Assembly (NCBI GenBank): GCA_049602155.1
Contig: JBMYRH010000023.1
Coordinates: 18,304-82,303 of the forward strand
Direction: 5' to 3'
Source of the DNA: JBMYRH01 sp049602155
GTDB lineage: Bacteria; Myxococcota_A; UBA9042; PHBI01; JBMYRH01
Length of the DNA stretch: 64,000 nt
Shown here: one piece after another, positions 35,398-43,078 of the stretch
Position numbering within the stretch: position 1 is the first letter of the stretch
How the letters are laid out: the number at the start of each line of letters is the position of its first letter
Notes under the pieces: model-generated
Databases searched by the model: none
What the model saw: only the letters and a program-made list of their open reading frames with translations
Told to the model about the DNA's origin: nothing
Position numbers and translations under genes: made by a program

Positions 35398-36162
35398 TCA
35401 CTGCCAGGTGATGTGAAGGGGGGCGACGAAGCTCGTCGGTGGTGTGGGTCCGTTGACCTCCGTGACCGGGAAGATCTTCGCGCTGTCCGTGTGATGAGAT
35501 GAGCAGGCGTCTTGAAGTCCCGAGCCAAGGGTAGAGCCCGCCGTCGTGACCTCAAAGGTCACGCCAGCTGTCACTTGGTACCATGTCCCATCGTGGAGCA
35601 GCGCTGTCCCTGGGCCGGAGCGACACTCCGCGCACCCTCCGTAGCTGATGCCGACAGGGTTGTCGCAGCTGGCGGTACTGAAGAAGGTGGTCGACGGCCG
35701 ACGCACTTGGGCATCCGTCATCGTGATCTCATAGAAGAGCCCCGAGCTCGGGTGATAGACCGTCACGAGGTCGTAGATGGCCCGGTAGACGAGGTTGTCA
35801 TCACTGCCTCTGCGGACCAAGACGCCGACCCCTTCACCTGCGCTGTCGACGACCCAGATCCCCCCTGCTGCTCCCTCTCCCGCAGCGGGGCGAGTCCTCG
35901 GTCGATCGGTCGGCGACGTGGACGTTGGCTCGTCTCCCTCGGCCGGGGGCGCCTCGACCCTGCGTGCGTCTGGTCCGCCCTCACCGGGTGGGCGATCGCC
36001 GTCTACCGTCCGAGCACGCTGGGTGCTGGAGCCCTCGGCCTGCTCTGAGCCGCCTGACGTGGCGGGATCGACTTGGACCGGCGGAACATCGCCCACTTCC
36101 CCGCACGCTGCGGCGGCGAACATCATCACTAGACAGCTACTCACCCGTACACGCCAACCCAT
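35398..36162 (-). CDS. Lipoprotein of unknown function
   Basis: 254 residues. The N-terminus (SSCLVMMFAAAACGE) ends in a lipobox AAAC. Residues 25-105 are a Pro/Gly/Glu-rich disordered linker. The C-terminal domain opens with GIWVVDSAGEGVGVLV and contains FFSTASCDNPVGISYGGCAEC, a layout seen in many exported bacterial proteins where a VVDxxGxxVG strand precedes a C-containing beta sheet; no function is assigned to that layout. Convergent with the HEAT gene at 34065 (19 bases between stops) and divergent from the gene at 36301. Confidence 0.68.
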   Translation of the reverse strand: MGWRVRVSSCLVMMFAAAACGEVGDVPPVQVDPATSGGSEQAEGSSTQRARTVDGDRPPGEGGPDARRVEAPPAEGDEPTSTSPTDRPRTRPAAGEGAAGGIWVVDSAGEGVGVLVRRGSDDNLVYRAIYDLVTVYHPSSGLFYEITMTDAQVRRPSTTFFSTASCDNPVGISYGGCAECRSGPGTALLHDGTWYQVTAGVTFEVTTAGSTLGSGLQDACSSHHTDSAKIFPVTEVNGPTPPTSFVAPLHITWQ

Positions 36163-36205
36163 TTCGCGACCTCCCGTAGGCGCTCAGGATAGCGACGAAG
36201 ACGGC

Positions 36206-36249
36206 TTGGGTCACCTGCTCAGCTTGATTGGGTCACCTGCTCAGCTTGA
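36206..36249. repeat. Perfect 22-bp tandem duplication in a divergent intergenic region
   Basis: Bases 36206-36227 and 36228-36249 are identical 22-mers, each beginning TTGGGTCACC and ending GCTCAGCTTGA, joined head to tail with no spacer. A third partial match (ggttgggt) follows. The end of copy 2 overlaps the proposed -35 of the gene at 36301. Two turns of helix per copy would suit two identical protein-binding sites. Confidence 0.85.
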
Positions 36250-36274
36250 CCCGGTTGGGTTCGACCATGAGAAT
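36246..36274 (+). promoter_or_regulatory. Candidate sigma-70-like promoter for the HEAT gene at 36301
   Basis: TTGACC (36246-36251) and GAGAAT (36269-36274) are separated by 17 bases, a usual spacing; the -10 matches 4 of 6 consensus bases. The ribosome site GGAGGA (36289-36294) and ATG 36301 follow at normal distances. Confidence 0.42.
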
Positions 36275-36300
36275 CACGGACCGTGTACGGAGGACCCCAC

Positions 36301-37509
36301 ATGACTCGCCGCCGCCTCGCCTTGATCCTCACGCTTTGTGTCGCTTGTCTGGGGGCGCCTGATACCCATGCCAAGCGCTCCAAGAGCGCACCGCCTCCAA
36401 AGCCCCTAAAGACCAAGGCCCTCAAGTCCCTCGTGAAGGCCGCGGCCTCCTGCACCGTGCTGCACAGTTCACGTTGTGAGCCCCTGGCCACGATCGTGGG
36501 GCATCGAGAGGCGGCAGCGCCCGCCCTCATGTCATTTCTGCGCAGTAAGAAGCCTGTGCATCGCGCGATCGCGGCGACTGGGTTGGGGACGATCGGCTAC
36601 ACCCCCGCCGGCAAGCGGGTCCTGCCGTTGCTCAAGGACAAAGACCCGGCCGTTCAGCAGGCGGCCATCGTCGCGCTCGGACGATTGGCTCCGGAGGGGG
36701 CCATCCGTAGCCTGGCGCGCTGCGCGGGGCGGGAAGACCTGAATCAGCGCGTCTTGGCCACGACGGCCCTTGGGCTCACGCGGAAATCTGCAGCGGTGAC
36801 GCCCTTAATGCGGCTCTTGACTGACAGTCACCCGAAGGTTCAGGCGAGCGCCGCGCGGGCGCTCGGGACCATCGGAAATGACCGCGCGACGATGGCGCTC
36901 GCGACGATGCTGGCAGATCCGGTCACCCGTATCCCCGTGCGTCAGGCCATCACGGAGGCTCTGGGCCGCTTAGGCGATCCCCAGGCGGTCGCGATCTTGT
37001 TGCAAGCGACCGGTGAGTCCGAGGTGGAGATTCGAAAGGCTGCGGTGGCCTCGCTGGGTCAACTGAAGGACATCCGCGCCGTCTCGGCGCTCGCCTTGCT
37101 CATACGGGATCCAGCGCTGACCGAGACCGCGATCCGCGCCCTTGGTCAGATCGGACACGTGGACGGGCTGCCCTCTCTGCTCCGTATCACCAAAGAGCCG
37201 GGCGTCGATCCGATCACCGTCAAGCAAGCGTTCTGGGCCCTCGGAGAGATCAAGAGTGAGTCCACGGTGGCGGCGCTCAAGCCCTACCTGGCCGCCAAAG
37301 ACACGCAGATCGTGAAGTGGGCGTGCGATGCCCTCGGCCGGGTGCGGCTCCCCAGCGCGACGCAGGCCTTGATCGACACGTTGCATCACCAGGATACGGA
37401 CACCAAAGAGATGGCAGCTTGGTCGCTGCAGCAGCTCACTGGGGTCAACTTAGGCACCGACGTGACCCGCTGGGAGCAGTGGTTTTACGCCCGAGAGAAG
37501 GTCGAATAA
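36301..37509 (+). CDS. Exported HEAT/PBS-lyase-repeat protein
   Basis: 402 residues. ATG 36301 is preceded by GGAGGA. The N-terminus (RRRLALILTLCVACLGAPDTHA) is a type I signal peptide. From about residue 70 to the end there are roughly ten HEAT/armadillo-like repeats of the PBS-lyase type (about 31 residues each): AAPALMSFLRSKKPVHRAIAATGLGTIG, VLPLLKDKDPAVQQAAIVALGRLA, LMRLLTDSHPKVQASAARALGTIG, LLQATGESEVEIRKAAVASLGQL, and so on. Despite the name, stand-alone repeats of this kind are protein-binding solenoids, not lyases. Likely periplasmic scaffold. The repeat arrangement is regular with no break. Confidence 0.83.
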   Translation: MTRRRLALILTLCVACLGAPDTHAKRSKSAPPPKPLKTKALKSLVKAAASCTVLHSSRCEPLATIVGHREAAAPALMSFLRSKKPVHRAIAATGLGTIGYTPAGKRVLPLLKDKDPAVQQAAIVALGRLAPEGAIRSLARCAGREDLNQRVLATTALGLTRKSAAVTPLMRLLTDSHPKVQASAARALGTIGNDRATMALATMLADPVTRIPVRQAITEALGRLGDPQAVAILLQATGESEVEIRKAAVASLGQLKDIRAVSALALLIRDPALTETAIRALGQIGHVDGLPSLLRITKEPGVDPITVKQAFWALGEIKSESTVAALKPYLAAKDTQIVKWACDALGRVRLPSATQALIDTLHHQDTDTKEMAAWSLQQLTGVNLGTDVTRWEQWFYAREKVE

Positions 37510-37545
37510 CACCCCGATTTCTCTCGCGACCATGCCGTCGACCTG

Positions 37546-37554
37546 TGCTATAGA
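37546..37554 (+). promoter_or_regulatory. Extended -10 (TGCTATAGA)
   Basis: TGnTATAGA lies 90 bases before the ATG at 37645 in the 135-base gap after the HEAT gene. It is a good extended -10 match without a clear -35, and would give a leader of about 80 bases. Confidence 0.38.
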
Positions 37555-37644
37555 TCCGCTCCCTTCTGAGGAAGACTCACCGTCTGACGCGCGCTATCGG
37601 GGGGAGCGTGTCAGCTTCGATTCACCCCGTTCGATGGACGCACC

Positions 37645-38754
37645 ATGGATCCGGTTACTGGCGGAATCGCCGCTGCATTTGCGATCGTCTCGATCGTTCT
37701 CTTTTTGCAGGTCATGAAGCAATCAGGCGTTGTCGCTGAGCTTCAAAAGAGCCTCGACGACGCGCAACGCGATCTCAAGAAGACCAGCCAACAGCTGTCG
37801 CAGAAGGTCGAGAAGTACAACAAGAAGGCCCAGCAAGCCTCGAAGAACCAGAACGCGTCCAAAGACCAGAAGACTCGCATCGCGAGCCTCCAGGATGAGC
37901 TCCACACGACCAAAGCCGACCTTGGCAAATCCAAGGACAAGGTGAAGTCCTTCTCCAGCGAAGTGAACCGCCTGCGCATCGAGCGTGAGGAGCTTCGCCA
38001 AGCGCTGAACTCCGCAAAGAACCGCGCCTCTGCGATCGCCGCAGAGCCACACCCTCAGCCGGTGGCGGCAGCCCCCTCAGACAGCGCCTCCGAGGCGCCC
38101 CCTGAGCCGCCACGTCAAGAGAGCGCCAAGGCCAGCGTCGGCCGCTTGGAGCGTGATCTGGAGCGCGCCCGAAAAGATCTCGAGCGTGAGTCTGAGACGA
38201 ACAAGCGGCTGAAGCGTCGCCTCGTCGAGACGACCGCCAACTACCGCGCAGCGAGCCGCAAGAACGAGCACAATCGTCGCGCATACGTCATCACGCAGCT
38301 GCAGCTGGACCTCCTGCAGGATGAGAATTACACGCTGAAGCATGGGACGCCTCCCCCCTTCCCTCAGGCGGAGAAGGCTGCAAAGCGTAAAGCCCTGCTC
38401 CCCGAGGAGGAGCGCTTGGTCATCAACCTCGACGCAGAGCCGATTCAATTGCCGAGCGCAGAGGAGCTAGACGCCGCAGAGTCTGCGCCGTCTGCTGCCA
38501 TCATCGAGCGCGCGGCGGATCGTGCCCCCGAGCCCGAGCCCGAGCCCGAGGTCGAGGTCGAGCCCGAGGTCGAGGCCAAAGCAGAGCCCGAGGTCGAGGC
38601 AGAGCCCGAGGTCGAGGCAGAGCCCGAGGTCGAGGCCGCCGCAGAGCCCGAGGCTGCAGAGCCCCGGGATAGCTCTGTGAAGCGTCGCCGTAAGGTCAAG
38701 ACGGAGGACGCAGTCGCGGCGAAGCCTGCGACTCCGCCGCGCCCGACGAACTAG
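37645..38754 (+). CDS. Membrane-anchored coiled-coil protein with Glu/Pro/Val repeats
   Basis: 369 residues. One N-terminal membrane helix (residues 5-24, TGGIAAAFAIVSIVLFLQVM) is followed by a long charged coiled coil (residues 29-125) with Gln/Lys-rich heptads and Leu at regular spacing, a Pro/Ala break, a second coiled coil (about 150-225), then an acidic Pro-rich region with the hexapeptide EPEVEA repeated, and a basic end (KRRRKVK). The domain plan (anchor, coil, extended charged tail) resembles structural or polar-localisation proteins, but no family is recognised. Confidence 0.75.
   Translation: MDPVTGGIAAAFAIVSIVLFLQVMKQSGVVAELQKSLDDAQRDLKKTSQQLSQKVEKYNKKAQQASKNQNASKDQKTRIASLQDELHTTKADLGKSKDKVKSFSSEVNRLRIEREELRQALNSAKNRASAIAAEPHPQPVAAAPSDSASEAPPEPPRQESAKASVGRLERDLERARKDLERESETNKRLKRRLVETTANYRAASRKNEHNRRAYVITQLQLDLLQDENYTLKHGTPPPFPQAEKAAKRKALLPEEERLVINLDAEPIQLPSAEELDAAESAPSAAIIERAADRAPEPEPEPEVEVEPEVEAKAEPEVEAEPEVEAEPEVEAAAEPEAAEPRDSSVKRRRKVKTEDAVAAKPATPPRPTN
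38581..38634 (+). repeat. 18-bp tandem repeat, three perfect copies
   Basis: The unit gcagagcccgaggtcgag occurs three times without change, with degenerate copies on both sides (38530-38580 and 38641-38655). It encodes EPEVEA hexapeptides, so copy number changes would keep the frame. Confidence 0.88.
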
Positions 38755-38767
38755 TGTGACGTCGCTG

Positions 38768-38783
38768 GGGAGCCCTCGCTCCC
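38768..38783. terminator. Hairpin between convergent genes
   Basis: GGGAGC / GCTCCC form a 6-bp perfect stem with a cctc loop, 14 bases after the stop at 38754. Outer acgtc/gacgt arms could extend it. No T-run follows, so a bidirectional terminator role is tentative. Confidence 0.3.
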
Positions 38784-38907
38784 TGGTGATGACGTGCCTT
38801 AGGCCGCCCTGACTAGGGTAGAGAGCCGCGATCAGCCAGACAGCACGCGAGACGACGCGCCGTCGCTCGTGATGCGGCCGTCATCGATGAGGGGGCGCAG
38901 GCGTGCT

Positions 38908-39171
38908 TCAGCTGGCGCCCTCGACGAGGTGACTCAGTTGCCCTTCGCGCATCGCGCGAGACAACTCGGTGTAGCCACCGATGAGCTCTCCGTCGACGAG
39001 GATGATGGGGACGGTGCGCCAGCCCGTCTCCTCGACGAGCCGCGCGCGCTCCGCAGGTTGTCCCCCGAGGTCGATGGCCTCGTAGGCGATCTTCTTGGAG
39101 TCCAAGAGGCGCTTTGCGGCGTTGCAATAGCCGCAGAACGGCCCGGTATAGACTGTGACTCGTGCGCTCAT
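38908..39171 (-). CDS. Glutaredoxin
   Basis: 87 residues, the normal size of a glutaredoxin. The N-terminal strand VTVYTGPFCGYCNAAKRLLD holds the redox pair CGYC (the classic form is CPYC). The cis-proline motif TVP (WRTVPIILVDG) and the GGYTEL segment, equivalent to the glutathione-binding GGxDEL, are present. It reduces disulfides with glutathione in the cytoplasm. The ATG overlaps the stop codon of the metalloprotease gene (ATGA, 39168-39171), so it is the last gene of a coupled operon. A longer frame from 39234 exists but lacks homology upstream. Confidence 0.9.
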   Translation of the reverse strand: MSARVTVYTGPFCGYCNAAKRLLDSKKIAYEAIDLGGQPAERARLVEETGWRTVPIILVDGELIGGYTELSRAMREGQLSHLVEGAS

Positions 39172-41258
39172 GCTTGGATCTCCGAGGCGCGCTGACGGCG
39201 CAGCCAGAGGAAGGGCAGGAGGGCGAACCACCACAGCGGGCTCGTATCGCCACCCTGGCAGCCGCCATCGCTCACGGTGCCATCCCCTGGCGTGGTGGTC
39301 GGCGTGGTGCCAGTCGTGGTGCCATCGGTCTCGCTGGTGCCCTCGCCGGTCTGGGTGTTGTCTCCCTCGCCAGTCCCTGGCTCGTCGACCGGGTCGGTGG
39401 TCCCTGGATCAGGGGTCGTCGGGCTTGCGTCTTCCTCAACGGGGGGCGTGGTCTGAGTATCAGGCTCAGGTCCGACATCTGCATCCGTGGGTGTCGGGGT
39501 GCTGGTGTCCGGGGTCGGCGTTGGGGTCGTCCCTGCGTCCTCTGCGGGCGGGTCTGGCTCGGTCGGGGTCGTCCCGAACGAGGTACAGATGCCGTGCTTG
39601 GGGTCGTTGTTGTCGCCCAAGGTCTCGCAGGTCTGCCCCAGTGTGCAGCCGAGGTTGTTGGCGAAGAGTTTACAGTCGCGATGACAGGTCTCGACGGTGC
39701 CTTTACCTAGGTGGCAAATCAGGTTCTCCTCGCAGGGCGTGCTGGCGTCGCAGGCCTGCCCCTCGGTCGCGCCGTAGTTCTTCGGGAGGCAGCGCCCAGT
39801 GATGTACTGGGCCCACTTCTCGTAGCGCCACTGGCACGCCTCGTCCTCGAGGCAGCCCGTATCAGCCAGCGGCTCACAGGGGCGATGGCACTCGCCCGGG
39901 CCGCTGTTCGTGTCCTTTTGGCAAGCCAGGCCGTCTGCGCAGTCATTCGGGTTTTGACAGCTGCCCCCGGCGACGACGCCGTCACAGTACCCTTCAACGC
40001 AGGTCGTCCCAGCGGGGCAAGAGGCCGTCGAGGCGCAGGGTTGCGTGCAGCTGCCCTCGACGCAGTAGGTGCCCTGGCACTGGATGGGGGTGTAGCAAGG
40101 TTGCCCGTTCAAGCTCGTGCCCGGGGGGACACAGACGCTGTCGAAGTAGCACTGGTTGCCATTCGGGCAGGTGCCGCCGTTGGCGCCACAGGGGAGGGTG
40201 CAGGTGCCGTAGCTCGTAGTGAAGTTGATGCACATCCCGGTCTCGCACTCGCTCGCTTCGTCACAGAGCGCCCCATAGGGTTTGTTGCCGGCTTTGAGGC
40301 ACACCCCGCCCATGCAGGTCATCCCCTCTGGGCACCAGCTGGTGCAGGTCTGCGAGCAGTAGATCTCCTCGGCCATCACCAAGCAGACGCCACCTTCACA
40401 GGTTTGATGGCCGTAGCAGAATTCGCCATTCGGGATGTTGCCCCCGGCGTCGTGGCAGTAGCCATTGTCTGGGATGCATTGACTCGGGATGTCGTCGTTA
40501 ATGTTCTGGCAATGGAAGTCGGCCGGGCAGTCACCGTCGTTCGAGCAGTTCTGTCCACAGAAGGCCTCAGCGCCACCCCAAGCGAGGCAATACCCGTCTG
40601 CACAGTTGGAGCTCTCGTCACAGGCGTCGCAGGCGATGCCGTCGGTGAAGCTCCCGACAGGGTAGAGGAAGCAGGCACCGCGCTGGTCGTCCTCTTCCAG
40701 GCTCCTCAAGTGCGATGAGCCTCCAGAGAAGAACATCGTAGAGTCGGGGTAGCGAGGGTGATCCAGGCCGATGGAGTGGCCGATCTCATGGGTCACGACG
40801 CCCTGCACATCCTGGTAGCCGTAGCCGGGGTTCATGCTCGTGGTCCACTCCACTTCCACCGCGTTGAAGACGATGTCGACGCTCTTGATCTCGCCCTGCC
40901 AAGTCGGGTCGGGGAGCGCGTAAGCGAGCGCATCACCGACTGAGGGATCCCAGTTGCTGGTCTGGACATAGACGTGGATCCCGGTGTCAGAGTCCCAGGT
41001 CTTAAACCCCTTATAGTCAAAGCTGATGGTCGAGCAATCGACGTCTTCCCACGACTGGAAAGCGGCCTCGATGGCGCTCTGAAAATCCGCGCTGTCCATC
41101 CCGGGCATGCCGCCGGTCTCGATGGTCCAATCGACCGTGTTGGTATCCCAACGGAGGTTGTTGCCGTTCTGTAGGCGAATGGTCACATAGGCCTGGGCGG
41201 CGGTCGTGATGGTCAGCCCGACGAAGAGCAGGATCGCGGCGGTGAGGATGCGCTTCAT
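39168..41258 (-). CDS. Matrixin-like zinc metalloprotease with Cys-rich region and MYXO-CTERM-like tail
   Basis: 696 residues. A signal peptide (LTAAILLFVGLTITTAAQA) precedes the catalytic domain. The zinc site HEIGHSIGLDH (near residue 155) matches HExxHxxGxxH, and DSTMFF supplies the Met-turn of metzincins. Residues about 205-560 are disulfide-rich with repeats such as CxxDxxCxxGxxCxxxxCxxxC. A Thr/Pro/Asp-rich spacer leads to the C-terminus GGCQGGDTSPLWWFALLPFLWLRRQR: Cys, hydrophobic helix, then arginines, as in MYXO-CTERM sorting tails. It is probably a surface-attached endopeptidase. The ATG overlaps the stop of the upstream exported-protein gene (ATGA at 41255-41258). Confidence 0.9.
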   Translation of the reverse strand: MKRILTAAILLFVGLTITTAAQAYVTIRLQNGNNLRWDTNTVDWTIETGGMPGMDSADFQSAIEAAFQSWEDVDCSTISFDYKGFKTWDSDTGIHVYVQTSNWDPSVGDALAYALPDPTWQGEIKSVDIVFNAVEVEWTTSMNPGYGYQDVQGVVTHEIGHSIGLDHPRYPDSTMFFSGGSSHLRSLEEDDQRGACFLYPVGSFTDGIACDACDESSNCADGYCLAWGGAEAFCGQNCSNDGDCPADFHCQNINDDIPSQCIPDNGYCHDAGGNIPNGEFCYGHQTCEGGVCLVMAEEIYCSQTCTSWCPEGMTCMGGVCLKAGNKPYGALCDEASECETGMCINFTTSYGTCTLPCGANGGTCPNGNQCYFDSVCVPPGTSLNGQPCYTPIQCQGTYCVEGSCTQPCASTASCPAGTTCVEGYCDGVVAGGSCQNPNDCADGLACQKDTNSGPGECHRPCEPLADTGCLEDEACQWRYEKWAQYITGRCLPKNYGATEGQACDASTPCEENLICHLGKGTVETCHRDCKLFANNLGCTLGQTCETLGDNNDPKHGICTSFGTTPTEPDPPAEDAGTTPTPTPDTSTPTPTDADVGPEPDTQTTPPVEEDASPTTPDPGTTDPVDEPGTGEGDNTQTGEGTSETDGTTTGTTPTTTPGDGTVSDGGCQGGDTSPLWWFALLPFLWLRRQRASEIQA

Positions 41259-41815
41259 GGTGCACCTCCCGTGGTCCTGACGTCCGAGATCGCTTGGAGC
41301 AGCACCTCCAAGGAAGTGTGGTTCGGTGCGCGGTTCCCTGCGGGTTGCGGGAGCGCCGCGAAGCCCAGGTGGCCAAGGTCACGGGTCACGGTGGCTTTGC
41401 CTGCGTTGTCTCGCAGCACGAAGTAGCTCCCCTGGGACATGCCCACGAGGTAGTGAAGCGCGCCGTCTGTGCGCGTGAAGAGCACGATCTCGTCCCCTAG
41501 GGTGAAGTCAGTGGTCCCGACGAGCCGAGTCTCAAGGCCGTCTAAGATGCCGCCGAGCTGTCGAAGGACGATGACCTCACCGGGGCGGACGTGCCCGCCG
41601 ATGGCTTGATCGACGCGGATGACGGTGTGGGTGTAGACACGATCCCACCATGCGTCGTAGACCACCTCCTCGTCGATGACTTCACCACGCATGACTTCGT
41701 GTGCCTCTGTGGCCAAACCCCGCAGCGTGAAAGGCTTCACAATCGTCGCCCAAGCCGCTGTGCTCACAGCAGCGAGTGCGCATCCCAACAGTATCACTAA
41801 AGCCCGACGGAGCAT
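41255..41815 (-). CDS. Exported protein coupled to the metalloprotease
   Basis: 186 residues. The ATG has AAGGAG upstream. A signal peptide (RALVILLGCALAAVSTAAWA) is clear. The mature part is beta-rich, beginning FTLRGLATEAHEVMRGEVIDEE and including HTVIRVDQAIGGHVRPGEVIVLRQLGG and TLGDEIVLFTR. This pattern is often seen in exported proteins encoded beside matrixin-like proteases; a chaperone or inhibitor role is possible but not shown. First gene of the three-gene overlapping operon. Confidence 0.75.
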   Translation of the reverse strand: MLRRALVILLGCALAAVSTAAWATIVKPFTLRGLATEAHEVMRGEVIDEEVVYDAWWDRVYTHTVIRVDQAIGGHVRPGEVIVLRQLGGILDGLETRLVGTTDFTLGDEIVLFTRTDGALHYLVGMSQGSYFVLRDNAGKATVTRDLGHLGFAALPQPAGNRAPNHTSLEVLLQAISDVRTTGGAP

Positions 41816-41888
41816 CTTGCTCTCCTTGAGTTCCGTTGAAGCGCCAGGGTCGTCGCGCGGTGCGAGACATGGAGCTTCGGGCGAGGAC

Positions 41889-41894
41889 TATACC
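41889..41894 (+). promoter_or_regulatory. Candidate -10 for a leaderless sfsA transcript
   Basis: TATACC ends 8 bases before the sfsA ATG, and no ribosome-binding sequence lies between them (cgagtttt). Transcription from this box would begin at or next to the A of the ATG. No -35 is recognisable. Confidence 0.35.
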
Positions 41895-41902
41895 GAGTTT
41901 TT

Positions 41903-42652
41903 ATGGCCACGTTCCACGTTGATGTGTCGCAGGGTGAGATTCAGGCGGTTTTCCAACCCGAGCTGGTCGCCGGTCACCTCCTTCGTCGTTACAAACGCTT
42001 CCTCGCAGATGTGCGCCTGACCGATGGGACAGAGATCACCGCGCACTGCATGAACCCAGGGAGCATGAAGGGGCTCGTCGCTGAGGAGAGCCCGGTCTGG
42101 TTAACCCCGCACGACGATCCGAAGCGGAAGTTGCAGTGGACTTGGCAGGTCGCCACTGAGGGTGAGAGCGCCGTCGGCGTCAACACCAACCTGCCCAACG
42201 GGCTGGTCGCCGCCGCGGTCGCCGCCGACGCGATCCCTGAGCTCGCCGGGTACACGAGCCATCGTAGGGAGGTCCGCTACGGGGAGGAGAAGTCGCGCAT
42301 CGATCTGCTGGCAGAAGCGCACCCCGACGATCCACGGCCCTGCTACATCGAGATCAAGAGCGTCACGCTCGCGGTCGACGGGGTCGCGATGTTCCCAGAC
42401 GCGGTCACCAAGCGCGGCTTGAAGCACCTGCGGGAGCTCGAGCGGGTGGTCGCTGAGGGCGGTCGCGCCGTGATGTTCTATCTCGTCCAGCGCACTGATT
42501 GCTCTCGCTTTGCCCCCGCAGCGCACATCGATCCGGCCTACGCGGAGGGGGTCGCTCACGCGAAAGCCGCGGGGGTGGAGGTCCTCGTGTGGTCCGCGGA
42601 GGTCACCCCCCAAGGGGTCCGCTTAGACCGCCCTCTGCCAGCCGAGGCTTGA
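41903..42652 (+). CDS. sfsA: SfsA family protein
   Basis: 249 residues, close to the usual length of about 235. Diagnostic blocks are present: LRRYKRFLADV, the HCMNPGSMKGL motif, GVNTNLPNGLV, the PD-(D/E)xK-like core YIEIKSVTLA, and FPDAVTKRGLKHLRELE. Named for a role in maltose metabolism regulation in E. coli; the fold suggests nucleic-acid binding and a nuclease-like core. Its physiological role is unsettled. It is followed after 33 bases by apaG on the same strand. Confidence 0.95.
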   Translation: MATFHVDVSQGEIQAVFQPELVAGHLLRRYKRFLADVRLTDGTEITAHCMNPGSMKGLVAEESPVWLTPHDDPKRKLQWTWQVATEGESAVGVNTNLPNGLVAAAVAADAIPELAGYTSHRREVRYGEEKSRIDLLAEAHPDDPRPCYIEIKSVTLAVDGVAMFPDAVTKRGLKHLRELERVVAEGGRAVMFYLVQRTDCSRFAPAAHIDPAYAEGVAHAKAAGVEVLVWSAEVTPQGVRLDRPLPAEA

Positions 42653-42685
42653 TCCGTAGCCCACCTCGGGTTAGTCGATCGTACT

Positions 42686-43069
42686 ATGAGTGAAGCGATT
42701 ACACGTGGCGTGGCAGTCACGGTTCGTGCGTTCTACGTGGCAGAGCGCAGCGACCCGGAGCAGGACTATTATTTCTTCGCGTACCGCGTCCGCATCGCGA
42801 ACGTGGGCGATGAGCCGGTTCAATTGATGAGCCGCCATTGGATCATCACCGACGGTGAGGACGCAGTCGAAGAGGTCAAAGGCCCTGGGGTCATCGGCGA
42901 GCAGCCGCGTCTTGAGCCTTCTCAGTCGTTCGAATACACCAGCGCGTGCCCCTTGAGCACCCCGGTGGGGACGATGCAGGGGACCTACCAGATGGTGCTC
43001 TCAAACGGTGAGGGCTTCGACGCCGAGATAGCGCCCTTCACGCTGGCCGCACCCAACGCGCTGAACTGA
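42686..43069 (+). CDS. apaG: ApaG family protein
   Basis: 127 residues, the standard size. The Ig-like ApaG domain is recognised by YYFFAYRVRIANVGDEPVQLMSRHWIITDG, VKGPGVIGEQPRLEPSQSFEYTSACPL and MQGTYQMV. Function is not established; in enterobacteria it lies with ksgA and apaH and affects cation efflux. No clear ribosome site precedes the ATG, which probably relies on coupling with sfsA. Its stop is 9 bases from the stop of the convergent lipoprotein gene. Confidence 0.95.
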   Translation: MSEAITRGVAVTVRAFYVAERSDPEQDYYFFAYRVRIANVGDEPVQLMSRHWIITDGEDAVEEVKGPGVIGEQPRLEPSQSFEYTSACPLSTPVGTMQGTYQMVLSNGEGFDAEIAPFTLAAPNALN

Positions 43070-43078
43070 CCCGCCTGC

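Noticed and set aside
36206..36249. CRISPR-like reading of the 22-bp repeats
   Set aside because: Only two copies, no spacer between them and no cas genes.
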